Positions 1 through 9,483 are shown, numbered from the stretch's first letter. The stretch: DNA of 64,000 nt from Polluticaenibacter yanchengensis (GCA_027854065.1 JAQGEF010000004.1:1-64000), one strand, 5' to 3'. Numbers and translations are program-made. The notes: generated by a model from the sequence alone, not told the origin.

Positions 1-527
1 ATGTTGAAGTACGTGCAGAGAAAATAGTATTGGATACAGGAGAGATAGAAGTGTTGTTAACCTCAATATTTGATGAAGACATATTAAGTCGGCAGGAGCT
101 TAAATTTTTATATATGAAGCGATGGAATATTGAAACAAGAATCGGTCTTTCTAAAAATGTCTTTCAACTGGAGATATTTAGTAGTCATCTTAAAAATGGC
201 ATTGAACAGGATTTCTATTCGAATATGATTCTTTGCAATATCCACAGCATGTTACTGTCTGAAACACAATCTAATGTAGATAAAAAGACAGCGCAGCGTG
301 TGTATGCATATAAAGTCAATATAAGTGCATCAATAAATCAATTTAAAAAGAAAATTATTGACCTCTTTTTTAATAAAAACTTATTAGAAACCTTCCGAAA
401 GATATGTTCTCGATTTGAAAAATATATAGAGCCGATAAGGCCTAATAGGAAAGTTAAAAGAACCAAAGTCACTAAGAAAAGGTATGGAAAACATAAAACT
501 CAAAAAAATTATAGAAACAATATTTAG
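1..527 (+). CDS. IS4-family transposase, C-terminal part (runs off the window edge)
   Basis: The frame is open from base 3 to the stop at 527, so the gene starts outside the window; no start codon should be assigned inside it. The protein carries the C-terminal end of an IS4-type DDE transposase: a segment reading EIEVLLTSIFDE, then LYMKRWNIETRIGLSK, which is the YxxRWxIE block holding the catalytic glutamate, then IEQDFYSNMILCNI. The C-terminus is rich in Lys and Arg. The catalytic aspartates are not visible. The right end of the element probably lies at about 530-550, just before a hairpin repeat begins. Family assignment is firm; whether the full element is intact cannot be judged. Confidence 0.85.
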   Translation, partial: VEVRAEKIVLDTGEIEVLLTSIFDEDILSRQELKFLYMKRWNIETRIGLSKNVFQLEIFSSHLKNGIEQDFYSNMILCNIHSMLLSETQSNVDKKTAQRVYAYKVNISASINQFKKKIIDLFFNKNLLETFRKICSRFEKYIEPIRPNRKVKRTKVTKKRYGKHKTQKNYRNNI

Positions 528-550
528 CAACAATCCTTAGCTAAATGACA

Positions 551-727
551 TTGGGCTGCCGGATACAGCGGGCGACGGCCTTAGCCGGCGGCCCCGTGCC
601 GGAAATGATAACGGTATAAAATTTGCCGGTATTTATGGCCGGGAAACATGCACGGGGCGGCACCCCGGCGTAGCCCGGACCAATGATGATTAAATGACTT
701 GCTGACGCCAGCCCCAATAAAAAAATA
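551..727 (+). repeat. Intergenic hairpin element family A, copy A1
   Basis: GC-rich block in AT-rich intergenic DNA. It begins TTGGGCTGCCGGATACAGC, ends with CAGCCCCAATAAAAAAA, and has an internal CGTAGCCCGGAC block. An internal stem pairs CCCCGTGC (592-599) with GCACGGGG (650-657). Five further copies in the window share the ends but have different stem sequences. It directly follows the IS4 fragment and fills most of the gap before xdhB. Confidence 0.8.
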
Positions 728-818
728 TATTTATTGCAGCACAGTATTTAATTTTTAAAAAAACGACAACAAAATAGCCTTAAAATTTCATATTTTTGAA
801 ACACGCTAAATAAATATT

Positions 819-3101
819 ATGAGTGCCACTAATGAACGGATACCGCCAACACAGACTAATATTGATTCGCAAACGCACTTGCGTGGCGAGAGCCTGTACC
901 TGGACGATATCCCGATCCTGACTGGTACTTTATTTGGCGCCTGCCTGGGTTCGCCTGTAGCGCATGGACATATAAGATCGATAGACATTTCTGCTGCAGA
1001 AGCTGTGCCGGGTGTTATAAAGGTTTTTACGGCTAAAGATATTGCCGGAGAGAATGAGATTGGGGGTATTATACAGGACGAGCCTTTACTGGCAGACCAT
1101 GAAGTGCATTTTTGCGGGATGCCTGTGGCTTTTGTAGTGGCGGAAACCTGGGATATTGCGCGCTACGCCATGAAACAAATAATAACGGACATTGAAGAAC
1201 ATGAACCGGTTACCTGCCCGCGTAAGGCTAAGGAACTGGGCATGCTGATACATCCGCCGCGGACACACCGTTTAGGTAATGTGGACGAGGCTTTTGAAAA
1301 CTGTCATTATATTTTTGAGGGACAGGCCGATAGCAACGGGCAGGAACATTTGTATATTGAAACGCAGGGGGCTTATGCAGTGCCCCAGGAAAACGGCCAG
1401 ATCAGGATCTATTCGTCCACACAAGGACCTACGGCGGTTCAAAAAGCTGTGAGTAAGGTATTGGGCGTGCCGCAACATAGTATTGAAATTGATGTAACAC
1501 GGCTGGGTGGTGGTTTTGGCGGCAAGGAGGACCAGGCGAATACCTGGGCGGCTCTTTGTGCGATGGCGGCGCACCACTTACAGGTACCGGTAAAATATGC
1601 GCTGCACCGTTTGGATGATATGGCGATGACAGGTAAACGACACCCTTATAGTTCTGACTTTAAGATCGGCTTATCGGAGGACCTGAAAATACTGGCTTAT
1701 GAAGTAACATTTTACCAGAACTCCGGTGCCAGTGCGGACCTTTCACCGGCTGTACTGGAACGGACGTTGTTTCATTGCAATAATACTTACTATATACCTA
1801 ATGTAAGGGCTACGGCTTACCCTTGTAAAACGCATCTGCCGCCGAATACGGCGTTCCGGGGTTTTGGCGGCCCGCAGGGTATGTTTGTAATAGAATCTGC
1901 TATTATGTTTGTGGCAGAAAAACTGGGTGTGGACGCGACGGATATCCAGTACAGGAACCTGATTCAAACAGGACAGCCATTCGCTTACCGGCAGCTGGTG
2001 GACAGCGATGCGCAGAACTGCTGGCATGCCGCAGCAAATGCTTTTAACATAGGACAGATAAAAAAAGATATTGCTGTTTTTAATGAACAGAACGAACATT
2101 ATAAAAAGGGGATGGCAATAATGCCTATCTGCTTCGGCATCTCATTTACCAATACGATGATGAATAATGCGCGGGCACTGGTGCATATATACAGTGATGG
2201 AAGCGTGAACATCAGCACGGGGGCGGTAGAGATGGGTCAGGGTGTGAATACCAAGATCATGCAGGTGGCTGCAGTTACGCTGGGCATTCACCCCCGGAAG
2301 ATTAAAATACTTTCCACGAATACTTACAGGGTAGCCAATACCTCACCATCTGCGGCGAGCGCTACAGCTGACCTGAACGGTAAAGCGGCCCAGATAGCCT
2401 GCACGGCATTACTGAACCGTTTAAAGGAAGTGGCGGCCCAACAGTTAAATACAACAGAGCTTGACCATATCTGCTTTAAGAACGGGCTGGTGTACCTGGA
2501 TGATGCTGAAACGGCTTTGACTTGGGAGGCCGTTGTAATGACGGCATTTGTACAGCGGGTGGCGCTTACTGAAAACGGGCATTACGCGACGCCGAAAATC
2601 CATTATGATAAAGCGACCGAGCAGGGACATCCTTTTGCTTACCATGTATTCGGCACTTCTATTACTGAAGTGACCGTGGACTGTATCCGCGGCATTTATG
2701 ATATTGACAGTGTAAAAATCGTGCATGATTTTGGCGAAAGCATGAATACCGGTATTGATATGGGCCAGATAGAAGGTGGGCTTGTACAGGGTATTGGCTG
2801 GATGACACTGGAAGAAGTGGTGTATGACGCTAAAGGGAAATTACGTAGTAATGCGTTAAGTACTTACAAGGTACCGGATGTGTACAGTGTTCCTGGCACC
2901 ATAACCATTCTGCCTCTGGAAACGGATAAGGACAATATGGCTATTTTAAAATCCAAAGCTGTAGGCGAACCGCCGCTGATGTATGGCATCGGCAGTTATT
3001 TTGCGATCAGAAATGCTATTAAAGCGTTTAATCCAAATGCTAAGATTGCTTTGGATGCTCCTATGACGCCGGAGAAAACGTTGATGGCATTATACAGTTA
3101 A
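819..3101 (+). CDS. xdhB: Xanthine dehydrogenase, molybdopterin-binding subunit (XdhB-like)
   Basis: Large molybdenum-cofactor subunit of the xanthine oxidase family, 760 aa, close to the usual length of XdhB. It would oxidise hypoxanthine and xanthine to urate together with an FAD/2Fe-2S subunit. Visible motifs are the Moco-binding GGGFGGKED (about 230-238), AFRGFGGPQG, VEMGQGVNTK, and near the C-terminus VGEPPLMYG with the catalytic glutamate at about residue 717. ATG at 819 gives the normal N-terminus. The small subunit gene (xdhA), usually adjacent, is absent on both sides: an IS4 remnant and a hairpin element lie upstream and a convergent gene downstream. Substrate specificity within the family is inferred. 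Confidence 0.9.
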   Translation: MSATNERIPPTQTNIDSQTHLRGESLYLDDIPILTGTLFGACLGSPVAHGHIRSIDISAAEAVPGVIKVFTAKDIAGENEIGGIIQDEPLLADHEVHFCGMPVAFVVAETWDIARYAMKQIITDIEEHEPVTCPRKAKELGMLIHPPRTHRLGNVDEAFENCHYIFEGQADSNGQEHLYIETQGAYAVPQENGQIRIYSSTQGPTAVQKAVSKVLGVPQHSIEIDVTRLGGGFGGKEDQANTWAALCAMAAHHLQVPVKYALHRLDDMAMTGKRHPYSSDFKIGLSEDLKILAYEVTFYQNSGASADLSPAVLERTLFHCNNTYYIPNVRATAYPCKTHLPPNTAFRGFGGPQGMFVIESAIMFVAEKLGVDATDIQYRNLIQTGQPFAYRQLVDSDAQNCWHAAANAFNIGQIKKDIAVFNEQNEHYKKGMAIMPICFGISFTNTMMNNARALVHIYSDGSVNISTGAVEMGQGVNTKIMQVAAVTLGIHPRKIKILSTNTYRVANTSPSAASATADLNGKAAQIACTALLNRLKEVAAQQLNTTELDHICFKNGLVYLDDAETALTWEAVVMTAFVQRVALTENGHYATPKIHYDKATEQGHPFAYHVFGTSITEVTVDCIRGIYDIDSVKIVHDFGESMNTGIDMGQIEGGLVQGIGWMTLEEVVYDAKGKLRSNALSTYKVPDVYSVPGTITILPLETDKDNMAILKSKAVGEPPLMYGIGSYFAIRNAIKAFNPNAKIALDAPMTPEKTLMALYS

Positions 3102-3295
3102 GTTATTTTTTACAATATCCTGATCATATGCATGAACAACACTCATCTTGAGTGGATAAATATTCAGTCTATATATTGGTACTTATTGGTGGGATTACAG
3201 GTATGCTTATTATTCGCCGATAAACAATTAACAGCGACTGAAACTCGCGTTAAAATAGTTAAAGTAATAAGCTTCAATAATGACTTGCTGCCTGG

Positions 3296-3724
3296 TTAAT
3301 GGCCGGTACGGTTCCTTCTTTTTAAATACCTTACTGTAAAAAATGCGGTAATAGCACCAACCGCATTTGCAATCATATCGCCGGTATCAAATCCTCTGTT
3401 AGGAATAAAGTTTTTTTGTATAAATTCCATTATAATGCCATAAACAATAGTGGCAATTGCAAAACCTAGGGCTTGCTTTAAATTGATCTTCTTTTTAAGG
3501 ATACCATGAATATTAAACAAAATACCCCAGGTAAAGAAGAGCCCGACATGAACAATTTTATCAAAATGAATTTTATCCAGCCAGCTTGTTTCAGGAAATG
3601 CTGAACCTGGTAGTGTCAATAGAATAGTTAACACCAGGAACCAGATAATGGCAGATGCATATTTTTGTAAAAACCGTATAAGATTATTTTGTTTGAGCAA
3701 TGACCTGTCGTCTTGTGATTTCAT
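3296..3724 (-). CDS. VanZ-like family membrane protein
   Basis: Small integral membrane protein of 142 aa. Predicted membrane segments are around YASAIIWFLVLTILLTLPG, IVHVGLFFTWGILFN, ALGFAIATIVYGIIMEF and a last one near the C-terminus. Motifs typical of VanZ-like proteins are DKIVHVGLFF, EFIQ and GFDTGDMIANAVGA. I chose ATG 3724, preceded by an AAGGG sequence about 8 nt upstream; the longer reading would need a TTG and a 74-nt overlap. The start overlaps the end of the anti-sigma-like gene by 41 nt, so the two are probably translated from one message. Its function in Bacteroidota is unknown; VanZ itself affects teicoplanin resistance. Confidence 0.8.
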   Translation of the reverse strand: MKSQDDRSLLKQNNLIRFLQKYASAIIWFLVLTILLTLPGSAFPETSWLDKIHFDKIVHVGLFFTWGILFNIHGILKKKINLKQALGFAIATIVYGIIMEFIQKNFIPNRGFDTGDMIANAVGAITAFFTVRYLKRRNRTGH

Positions 3725-4271
3725 GGTTGCCACCCTTTTTCTCAAGCGAGATAACAAATCCTTTAGGATCTAATTTGCCGGCAGAGTATTTATGTACCAG
3801 GTTTTCGGCTCCTTTAGTTAATACCGCCAGGGAAATATGTGCGCCTGTAGAATCAGCACCCCAAACCTGGTATTGCAGATCATTTGGGGCAGCCGGCAGG
3901 TTTATATTTATCAGATAAACTTCTTTTGCCAGGCTATCATAAAATACATAAGACTGGATGCCGGAGTATTTACCTTCACCTTTCAGGGCAAATTCTTCTA
4001 CACTACTGTTTTTTAAATCTGTTAAAACATCTGCCATTATTTTCATATTTTCATGTAATGGCGCTTGTTGCTGGTATAAAAGATTTTTACCCGCTTTGTT
4101 ACTGATGAACTTACTGTAAAAATGAAAATTGAGTAAAATACTGCCCATTAATAAAATGGTGAGTATAGCAATAGCACTTTGCAACCACCTTACCGGCTTT
4201 GGAGTCGGCACCTGTGGTATTGTTTTAGCTTTTTCCGGTGTTGTTGTATTTGTCGTATTCTGTTGCTCCAT
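3684..4271 (-). CDS. RskA-like anti-sigma factor C-terminal domain protein
   Basis: 195-aa single-pass membrane protein. Residues 1-30 are a Thr/Pro/Lys-rich cytoplasmic tail, a membrane helix follows (LQSAIAILTILLMGSILLNF), and the rest is extracytoplasmic. The motifs LPAAPNDLQYQVWG and KGFVISLEKKGG are those of the anti-sigma-K factor RskA C-terminal domain. The N-terminal sigma-binding zinc domain is missing and no sigma gene is adjacent, so anti-sigma activity is doubtful. ATG 4271 was preferred because the longer TTG start at 4361 falls in the gcvH terminator hairpin. It overlaps the VanZ-like gene downstream. Confidence 0.7.
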   Translation of the reverse strand: MEQQNTTNTTTPEKAKTIPQVPTPKPVRWLQSAIAILTILLMGSILLNFHFYSKFISNKAGKNLLYQQQAPLHENMKIMADVLTDLKNSSVEEFALKGEGKYSGIQSYVFYDSLAKEVYLININLPAAPNDLQYQVWGADSTGAHISLAVLTKGAENLVHKYSAGKLDPKGFVISLEKKGGNHEITRRQVIAQTK

Positions 4272-4360
4272 TAATGTACCAACTGCTTTTGTAGTATTCT
4301 GATGCCTGATAAATTGCCAATAATCAATTGCAAATTTATAATGCAATGCAATTATAAACA

Positions 4361-4406
4361 AAAGTTGCCTAACCTTACCCTATTTCGGGCACTGTCAGGC
4401 AACTTT
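4361..4406 (-). terminator. Probable terminator of gcvH
   Basis: AAAGTTGCCT (4361-4370) pairs with AGGCAACTTT (4397-4406). Read on the minus strand the stem is followed by a T-rich tract. It separates gcvH from the RskA-like gene. Confidence 0.6.
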
Positions 4407-4427
4407 ATTATCTTTTTATAAAATAAA

Positions 4428-4805
4428 TCAGGATACCAAGGTAGTATAGGCTTCAGCATCTAATAATGCAGCCACATCATCTACATTTTCTACTTCCAGT
4501 TTAATGATCCAACCATTACCATAAGGATCAGTATTAACTAGCTCCGGTGCCTGGTTCAATTCTTCATTTATTTCCAAAACTTTGCCGGCTACCGGTAAGA
4601 ATAAATCACTTACAGTTTTTACCGCTTCCACCGAACCAAAAATTTCGTTTGCTCCTAAAGACTGGCCTACTGTATTAATATCTACATATACGATATCACC
4701 TAATTCTCTTTGAGCAAAATCTGTGATGCCAACAGTAGCAATGTTACCTTCTATACTTACCCATTCGTGCTCTTTTGTATAGCGTAAATTTGATGGAAAA
4801 TTCAT
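4428..4805 (-). CDS. gcvH: Glycine cleavage system H protein
   Basis: 125-aa lipoyl carrier protein that shuttles the aminomethyl group between the P, T and L proteins during glycine cleavage. The lipoylation site is the lysine in [15 protein letters not shown], and the N-terminus [16 protein letters not shown] is typical. Length matches the family. It is a solo gene: gcvP and gcvT are not in the window. A gcvH next to a vanZ-like gene is, to my knowledge, a recurring arrangement in Bacteroidota. Confidence 0.97.
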   Translation of the reverse strand: MNFPSNLRYTKEHEWVSIEGNIATVGITDFAQRELGDIVYVDINTVGQSLGANEIFGSVEAVKTVSDLFLPVAGKVLEINEELNQAPELVNTDPYGNGWIIKLEVENVDDVAALLDAEAYTTLVS

Positions 4806-4899
4806 AATCGTTTTTTTTATAACTGTAAGAATTATTACGAAGCGAATTTAACAACATTGGTATACATTTTCAAAGAAATGTTACAACAGCAGTGCTGTT

Positions 4900-7134
4900 T
4901 TAAATTAATCTATCAAAAATACCTAATGGATGACTAATTTTCACTTTAGGTGCACTTTTCTTAGTGTTTAAATAATGATTCTTTTGTATAAAGTTGGTCA
5001 ACTTTATTTCTACTCCTGTCATTGAGTTATTAGAGTCCGGTGAAGGAATGCTATCCCTGTTTTTATCTTCATCTTTCTGCTTCCTGAACGGGTTTATTTC
5101 TTTTAACTTCAATGAATCCATATTTAAGCCGTCTATACGTTCTTCTTCCTCATCCCGTTTATCAAGGCTAACCAACCCTTTCTCTGTCATTACATATTCC
5201 CTGTCATACCGATAGCTGTAACCATGCCACCAGGATTTATTCTCCTCGTTAATTGCGTCTGTTCTCAGGTTCCAGATTTTACTGTGTTCATTGTAATGAA
5301 TGCCGAAATCATTGTACCTGCCAACAGAATTGTTTATTTTTATTTTTTTGCCCACCGGCACTTCTATTACCACCATTACGGCCTGCCCACGCCACTTTTC
5401 ATTTTTACTCACGGCAAAACTACTTGGCAGGTATAACGCATTGTTAATCTGCTCCGCCTTAAATTCTATTTTCGATAACCGGTTGTAAGCATCATCTGCA
5501 TCATTACCGCTACTGAAACGTTTGTAACTTACATGATAATTCGCATCTGCACTTTTTAAAACATTTACTCTTATGGAATTGATGCCGGCGCTATCCCTGC
5601 CTATATAATCCAGGCCGTCTATTTTAATAAAGTTCAGATTGCCACGACTTTTCGGGTTTGCTACTTTTACCACAAGCGCTTCTTCTTCTACAGGATTCAT
5701 AACGGGTAATTCAAAAGCTGTTTCATCAATGTTTTCGTAGCTATAGTCTTTCAATAAACTAGTCAATAAAAGTATGGCAGCGATCCAGCCAACGATCCAA
5801 AGGCTTATAAAACTCAGGTTCAAATACCGTGACCCTGCTTTAATATTTGCAATAGACCTGATGATCCATGTAATCAAACCCACAATCGGCACACCAAAAA
5901 ACAAAATAATGGTCGCCCAGGTCAGCATATTCTGGTAGCCGTCATTTATTACAAATTCTTTAAATGGCAATATGTTTACGCCACCGATAATAAGGCTAAT
6001 CAGCAATACAAATAAACTGACACCCACAATGGCCATTATAACAAATGATACGGCTTTAAAAGTCATCCCTATTGCCGCACCAATGCCGCTTCTGTTTTTT
6101 CTTACAGCATATTTTATATCTTCCGATACTCTTGCACTGCTACTGCTGATATTTTCTCTCAGGTCCGAAGATACATTTCCCACCGATGCTTTTACATCGT
6201 TAGCCGCTTGCTGTAAACTATCTTTCACATCCCGGCCCACTTTTTCTGCACTTTCCCTTACTGTTTTTATTTCATTCAACACTGTATTACGGATATTATT
6301 CACATTCATTTCCTCGCCACGCATCGCCATTTTCTCACTACGGGTATTTGCCTCCGGTACCGCTATCCATAATATAATATAGGTGAGCACAAACATACCG
6401 CCTCCAAATCCGCCAACAATGGCAAATCCGTCGTTAAACAAATCATTCCCAATACCTGCTATTACCGACAAAATAAATGGTGCCGCAAACACAATGCGAA
6501 CGGTGGTTGTACCAGTATTAAAATATTTACCTAAGCCACCGCATACGCCCGCTATTACCCGCTCTTCGCGGCTTCTGTATAAACGCTTTACCACACTTGG
6601 CTGCAGCGGCCTGCTTGGCAATATTATCCAGCACAATATGTACAACAAAACGCCGGTTCCACCTACTACCAACAGTATGGCAAACAATATTCTTATAAAT
6701 GCCGGGTCAATGTTCAGATAATGTGCTATACCACTGGCAACGCCTCCCAGCATTTTATCATTCTCATCCCTGTATAATTTTTTAGAAGCAAAGCCGGTAT
6801 TACTTTCGTTAAAGGTATTGCTGCTTTTTTGCTGTTGATGCTGATTATGACTATGGTTTTCCGCTTCATCCTGCGCTTCAAAATCCTCAATACGCCCCAT
6901 ATTGGTAATGATCATTTCTACGATGCTGTCATCAATGCAGTGAGCGCCTTTTTTCAGGTGCTCCTCCATTAATTCCCCAATGCGGTTTTCAATATCATTA
7001 ATAATCTCTTCGCAGCCTTCTTCTTTTGCAAAATATTGGCGCAGGCTATTAATGTATTGTTTCAATTTTTCAAAAGCGGTTTCTTCAATCGGAACCACTC
7101 TTCCCTGAAAATTTATATTGATTACTTTTTTCAT
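4900..7134 (-). CDS. PspC domain membrane protein (two PspC domains)
   Basis: 744-aa polytopic membrane protein. After a cytoplasmic N-terminal region of about 110 residues come two PspC domains in tandem, marked by KLYRDENDKMLGGVASGIAH and RLYRSREERVIAGVCGGLGKY, each followed by hydrophobic helices. A coiled region (about 270-350) and three more membrane helices follow, then a hydrophilic C-terminal half of about 290 residues. PspC proteins take part in envelope stress responses. The PadR regulator gene lies directly upstream on the same strand, separated by hairpin element B1, and probably controls it. The exact role is not known. Confidence 0.88.
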   Translation of the reverse strand: MKKVININFQGRVVPIEETAFEKLKQYINSLRQYFAKEEGCEEIINDIENRIGELMEEHLKKGAHCIDDSIVEMIITNMGRIEDFEAQDEAENHSHNQHQQQKSSNTFNESNTGFASKKLYRDENDKMLGGVASGIAHYLNIDPAFIRILFAILLVVGGTGVLLYILCWIILPSRPLQPSVVKRLYRSREERVIAGVCGGLGKYFNTGTTTVRIVFAAPFILSVIAGIGNDLFNDGFAIVGGFGGGMFVLTYIILWIAVPEANTRSEKMAMRGEEMNVNNIRNTVLNEIKTVRESAEKVGRDVKDSLQQAANDVKASVGNVSSDLRENISSSSARVSEDIKYAVRKNRSGIGAAIGMTFKAVSFVIMAIVGVSLFVLLISLIIGGVNILPFKEFVINDGYQNMLTWATIILFFGVPIVGLITWIIRSIANIKAGSRYLNLSFISLWIVGWIAAILLLTSLLKDYSYENIDETAFELPVMNPVEEEALVVKVANPKSRGNLNFIKIDGLDYIGRDSAGINSIRVNVLKSADANYHVSYKRFSSGNDADDAYNRLSKIEFKAEQINNALYLPSSFAVSKNEKWRGQAVMVVIEVPVGKKIKINNSVGRYNDFGIHYNEHSKIWNLRTDAINEENKSWWHGYSYRYDREYVMTEKGLVSLDKRDEEEERIDGLNMDSLKLKEINPFRKQKDEDKNRDSIPSPDSNNSMTGVEIKLTNFIQKNHYLNTKKSAPKVKISHPLGIFDRLI

Positions 7135-7204
7135 TTTGTTGTGTTTGATGTGGTTAATTTATGTGTGATGTTTGTGTTATCTCTGTTAGTTAGTTTAATT
7201 TTTT

Positions 7205-7392
7205 ATGGGGTGTCCCTTTGCCATTGCATCCGTTCATTATAGGTTCCGGAATCAATTAACCGGTTCCTTATCCGGGCAAAGGGCCGGGCTATCCGTAAGT
7301 ACTCCTCGGCGGCAATATATAACATCTTAGCTGCGCTATGCATTTTCCCTGTGCCGCCTGTGGGGTACTTTACTACTATCCCTCACCCGTTC
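7205..7392 (-). repeat. Intergenic hairpin element family B, copy B1
   Basis: Lies between padR and the PspC gene. On the plus strand it begins ATGGGGTGTCCCTTTGCC and ends GGGGTACTTTACTACTATCC. The end block recurs at 33993-34014 and, inverted, at 45948-45967. The internal stem pairs CCCTTTGCC (7214-7222) with GGCAAAGGG (7275-7283). The block GGGCTATCCG is also shared by all three family B copies. Confidence 0.75.
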
Positions 7393-7419
7393 AGAAGCGG
7401 GAAACTCCAGCTATAGCAT

Positions 7420-7746
7420 TTACCCTTCGGTTATTATTTTTACTGAGTTAGCCATATCTACCCAGGTCAATTCCAGTTCGTTTATAAACGATAGTCCTTC
7501 ATCCGTAAGACTAAAGTATTTCCGGGGTGGCCCGCTCTGACTTTCTACCCATCTGTAATTTACCATACCTGCATTTTTCAGGCGGGTAAGTAAAGGATAA
7601 AGTGTACCCTCCAAAAGTTGAAAACCTGCTGTTTTCATCTTTTCAATAATATCACTCGGGTACACTTCCCCTTTCTTAATTACAGAAAGCACGCAGAACT
7701 CTAATACGCCTTTGCGCATCTGACTGGCGGTGTTTTCTATATTCAT
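7420..7746 (-). CDS. PadR family transcriptional regulator
   Basis: Winged-helix repressor of 108 aa, the usual length for short PadR proteins. The sequence MNIENTASQMRKGVLEFCVL is followed by YPSDIIEKMKTAGF, the recognition region EGTLYPLLTRLKNAGMV and the wing YRWVESQSGPPRKYFSLT. Two in-frame ATGs lie upstream of or at the start (7812 and 7746), each preceded by the same ACACACACC-type leader; I chose 7746 because the conserved family N-terminus begins there. It precedes the PspC gene, a pairing common in Bacteroidota, and probably represses both genes through the palindrome at 7884-7902. Confidence 0.9.
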   Translation of the reverse strand: MNIENTASQMRKGVLEFCVLSVIKKGEVYPSDIIEKMKTAGFQLLEGTLYPLLTRLKNAGMVNYRWVESQSGPPRKYFSLTDEGLSFINELELTWVDMANSVKIITEG

Positions 7747-7861
7747 GGTGTGTGTTTTTTTAACATCATCAGTCAATATACTCTCCTGATGTCTTTCATC
7801 TTTGTTTTCCATGGTGTGTGTTTTATGTGTGTGTAGTGTGATCAATTACTCATTGACAATA

Positions 7862-7869
7862 CAAAGATA
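7862..7869 (-). promoter_or_regulatory. Candidate -7 promoter element of padR
   Basis: On the minus strand this reads TATCTTTG, an exact match to the Bacteroidota -7 consensus TAnnTTTG. No clear -33 TTTG is present at the expected spacing; the palindromic operator occupies that place. Confidence 0.45.
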
Positions 7870-7883
7870 TATGTATTTCTAGG

Positions 7884-7902
7884 TACTTTGTATTACATAG
7901 TA
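7884..7902. promoter_or_regulatory. Candidate PadR operator palindrome
   Basis: TACTTTGTA-T-TACATAGTA, a 19-bp palindrome with one mismatch per arm, located just upstream of the padR -7 element and covering the -33 region. Its position fits autorepression by the adjacent PadR protein. Binding is inferred. Confidence 0.6.
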
Positions 7903-8202
7903 CTATATTTATTTTAAAATAACATATATTTAATTTATAACCAAATAGATATAAGTTTTATGATTTTAAAAAAAAGTTAAAATATTTTACTATTTAGACT
8001 CTTTTAGATTTAAAAACTGGTCAATAACAGGTATTATGAAACCTTCTGTCGCCCGATATCCACGCAAAGAAGGAGATGTTTATAGCCATTTCTCACAGTC
8101 TATTAAATATGACTTTCAAAACAAATTGACCTGGTAATGATGAAATAGTTCTTGCAAATGGCTACCTAGTTTATTAAATTAGAAGACCTAAACCTATCAA
8201 CC
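7903..8202. other. AT-rich intergenic stretch upstream of the DUF2851 gene
   Basis: About 300 bp, very AT-rich up to about 8030. A 33-codon open frame at 8036-8137 shows no recognisable motif. No terminator, repeat or RNA gene was recognised. Confidence 0.5.
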
Positions 8203-9483
8203 ATGCAGGAAAAGCTATTCCAGTTTTTATGGAAATACCAGTACTTTAATAAATCGGATTTGGTGACAACGAACGGACAACCCATTACCGTTATCAATCC
8301 TGGCATCCAGAATACCGACCAGGGACCGGATTTTTTACAGGCACGCATTAAAATAGCCGACACCATCTGGGCGGGTAACTTAGAATTACACTTAAAAAGC
8401 AGTGACTGGCTGCTGCATCATCATCAAAATGATACACATTACCACAAAATCATTTTACATATTGTGTGGGAAAATGATAAAACCATTACAGATGAATATA
8501 ATCAGCCAATGGTAACCCTGGAATTAAAAGACAGAATTGCCCGCACTATGATAGAAACATACAGCAACTGGCAATTAAATAACAAAACAATTCCTTGTGG
8601 TGAACAGTCGGCACTAGTACCCGATATCGTAAAAAACAACTGGATAGAACGCCTGTCGGTTGAAAGGTTAACCAACAAAGTCAGCTATATCCGGCAATTG
8701 CTGGATAAATCCAACAATCATTGGGAAGAAGTTTTCTGGATTATTTTAAGCCGCTATTTCGGTGGCTATAAAAATGCGGATTGTTTTCAGCAAATGGCAG
8801 AATCATTGTCTATAAATATACTGGCAAAACATAAAAAACAGATCCATCAATTAGAATGCCTGCTAATGGGACAGGCTAATTTACTGCATCAGCAAGCAGA
8901 GGATAAGTACACGCAGCTCTTACAAAATGAATATGCTTTTTTAAGCAAAAAATACCGTTTAAAACCGGTGAGCAAACTGCCTACTTTTTTAAGAATGCGA
9001 CCGGGAAGTTTTCCCTCTATCCGGTTAGCCCAGTTAGCCGCATTGATCAACCACAGCAATCATTTATTTTCCAGGATACTGTTAATAGAAAAGTTACCGG
9101 ATTTATACCATTTGTTTAAAACTGCGCCGAACCTGTATTGGGAAACACATTATATTTTAGGTAAAGAATGCGAATCAACAGATAAAACAATTGGAGACAA
9201 TCATATCCATGTCCTCATCATCAACGTCATTATTCCCATCGTATTTGCCCATGGACAATTACAGGGCATAGAGGGCCACAAACAAAAAGCTTTGGACTGG
9301 CTGCAGGCTTTAAAACCGGAGGCAAATGCGGTAACCGGGCAATTTAAGCCGCTCGGATTTGAATGCAATAATGCGGCTGAAAGCCAGGGCTTACTGGAAC
9401 TATACAATAACTACTGCACACCGGTGAATTGCCTGAACTGTGGTATTGGGCATTCAATTTTAAAGAAAGCCGGTGTTGCGTAG
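8203..9483 (+). CDS. DUF2851 family protein
   Basis: 426-aa soluble protein without signal peptide. The N-terminus MQEKLFQFLWKYQYFNKSDL and the segment NTDQGPDFLQARIKIADTIW, with WAGNLELHLKSSDW and HIVWENDK, are characteristic of DUF2851, a family widespread in Bacteroidota and of unknown function. The C-terminus has closely spaced cysteines (CTPVNCLNCGIG), which might bind a metal. It is transcribed alone and converges on accC, with hairpin element A2 between the two genes. Confidence 0.88.
   Translation: MQEKLFQFLWKYQYFNKSDLVTTNGQPITVINPGIQNTDQGPDFLQARIKIADTIWAGNLELHLKSSDWLLHHHQNDTHYHKIILHIVWENDKTITDEYNQPMVTLELKDRIARTMIETYSNWQLNNKTIPCGEQSALVPDIVKNNWIERLSVERLTNKVSYIRQLLDKSNNHWEEVFWIILSRYFGGYKNADCFQQMAESLSINILAKHKKQIHQLECLLMGQANLLHQQAEDKYTQLLQNEYAFLSKKYRLKPVSKLPTFLRMRPGSFPSIRLAQLAALINHSNHLFSRILLIEKLPDLYHLFKTAPNLYWETHYILGKECESTDKTIGDNHIHVLIINVIIPIVFAHGQLQGIEGHKQKALDWLQALKPEANAVTGQFKPLGFECNNAAESQGLLELYNNYCTPVNCLNCGIGHSILKKAGVA

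Noticed and set aside
8036..8137. 33-codon open frame upstream of the DUF2851 gene
   Set aside because: No recognisable motif and no support from context; the length is expected by chance in this stretch.
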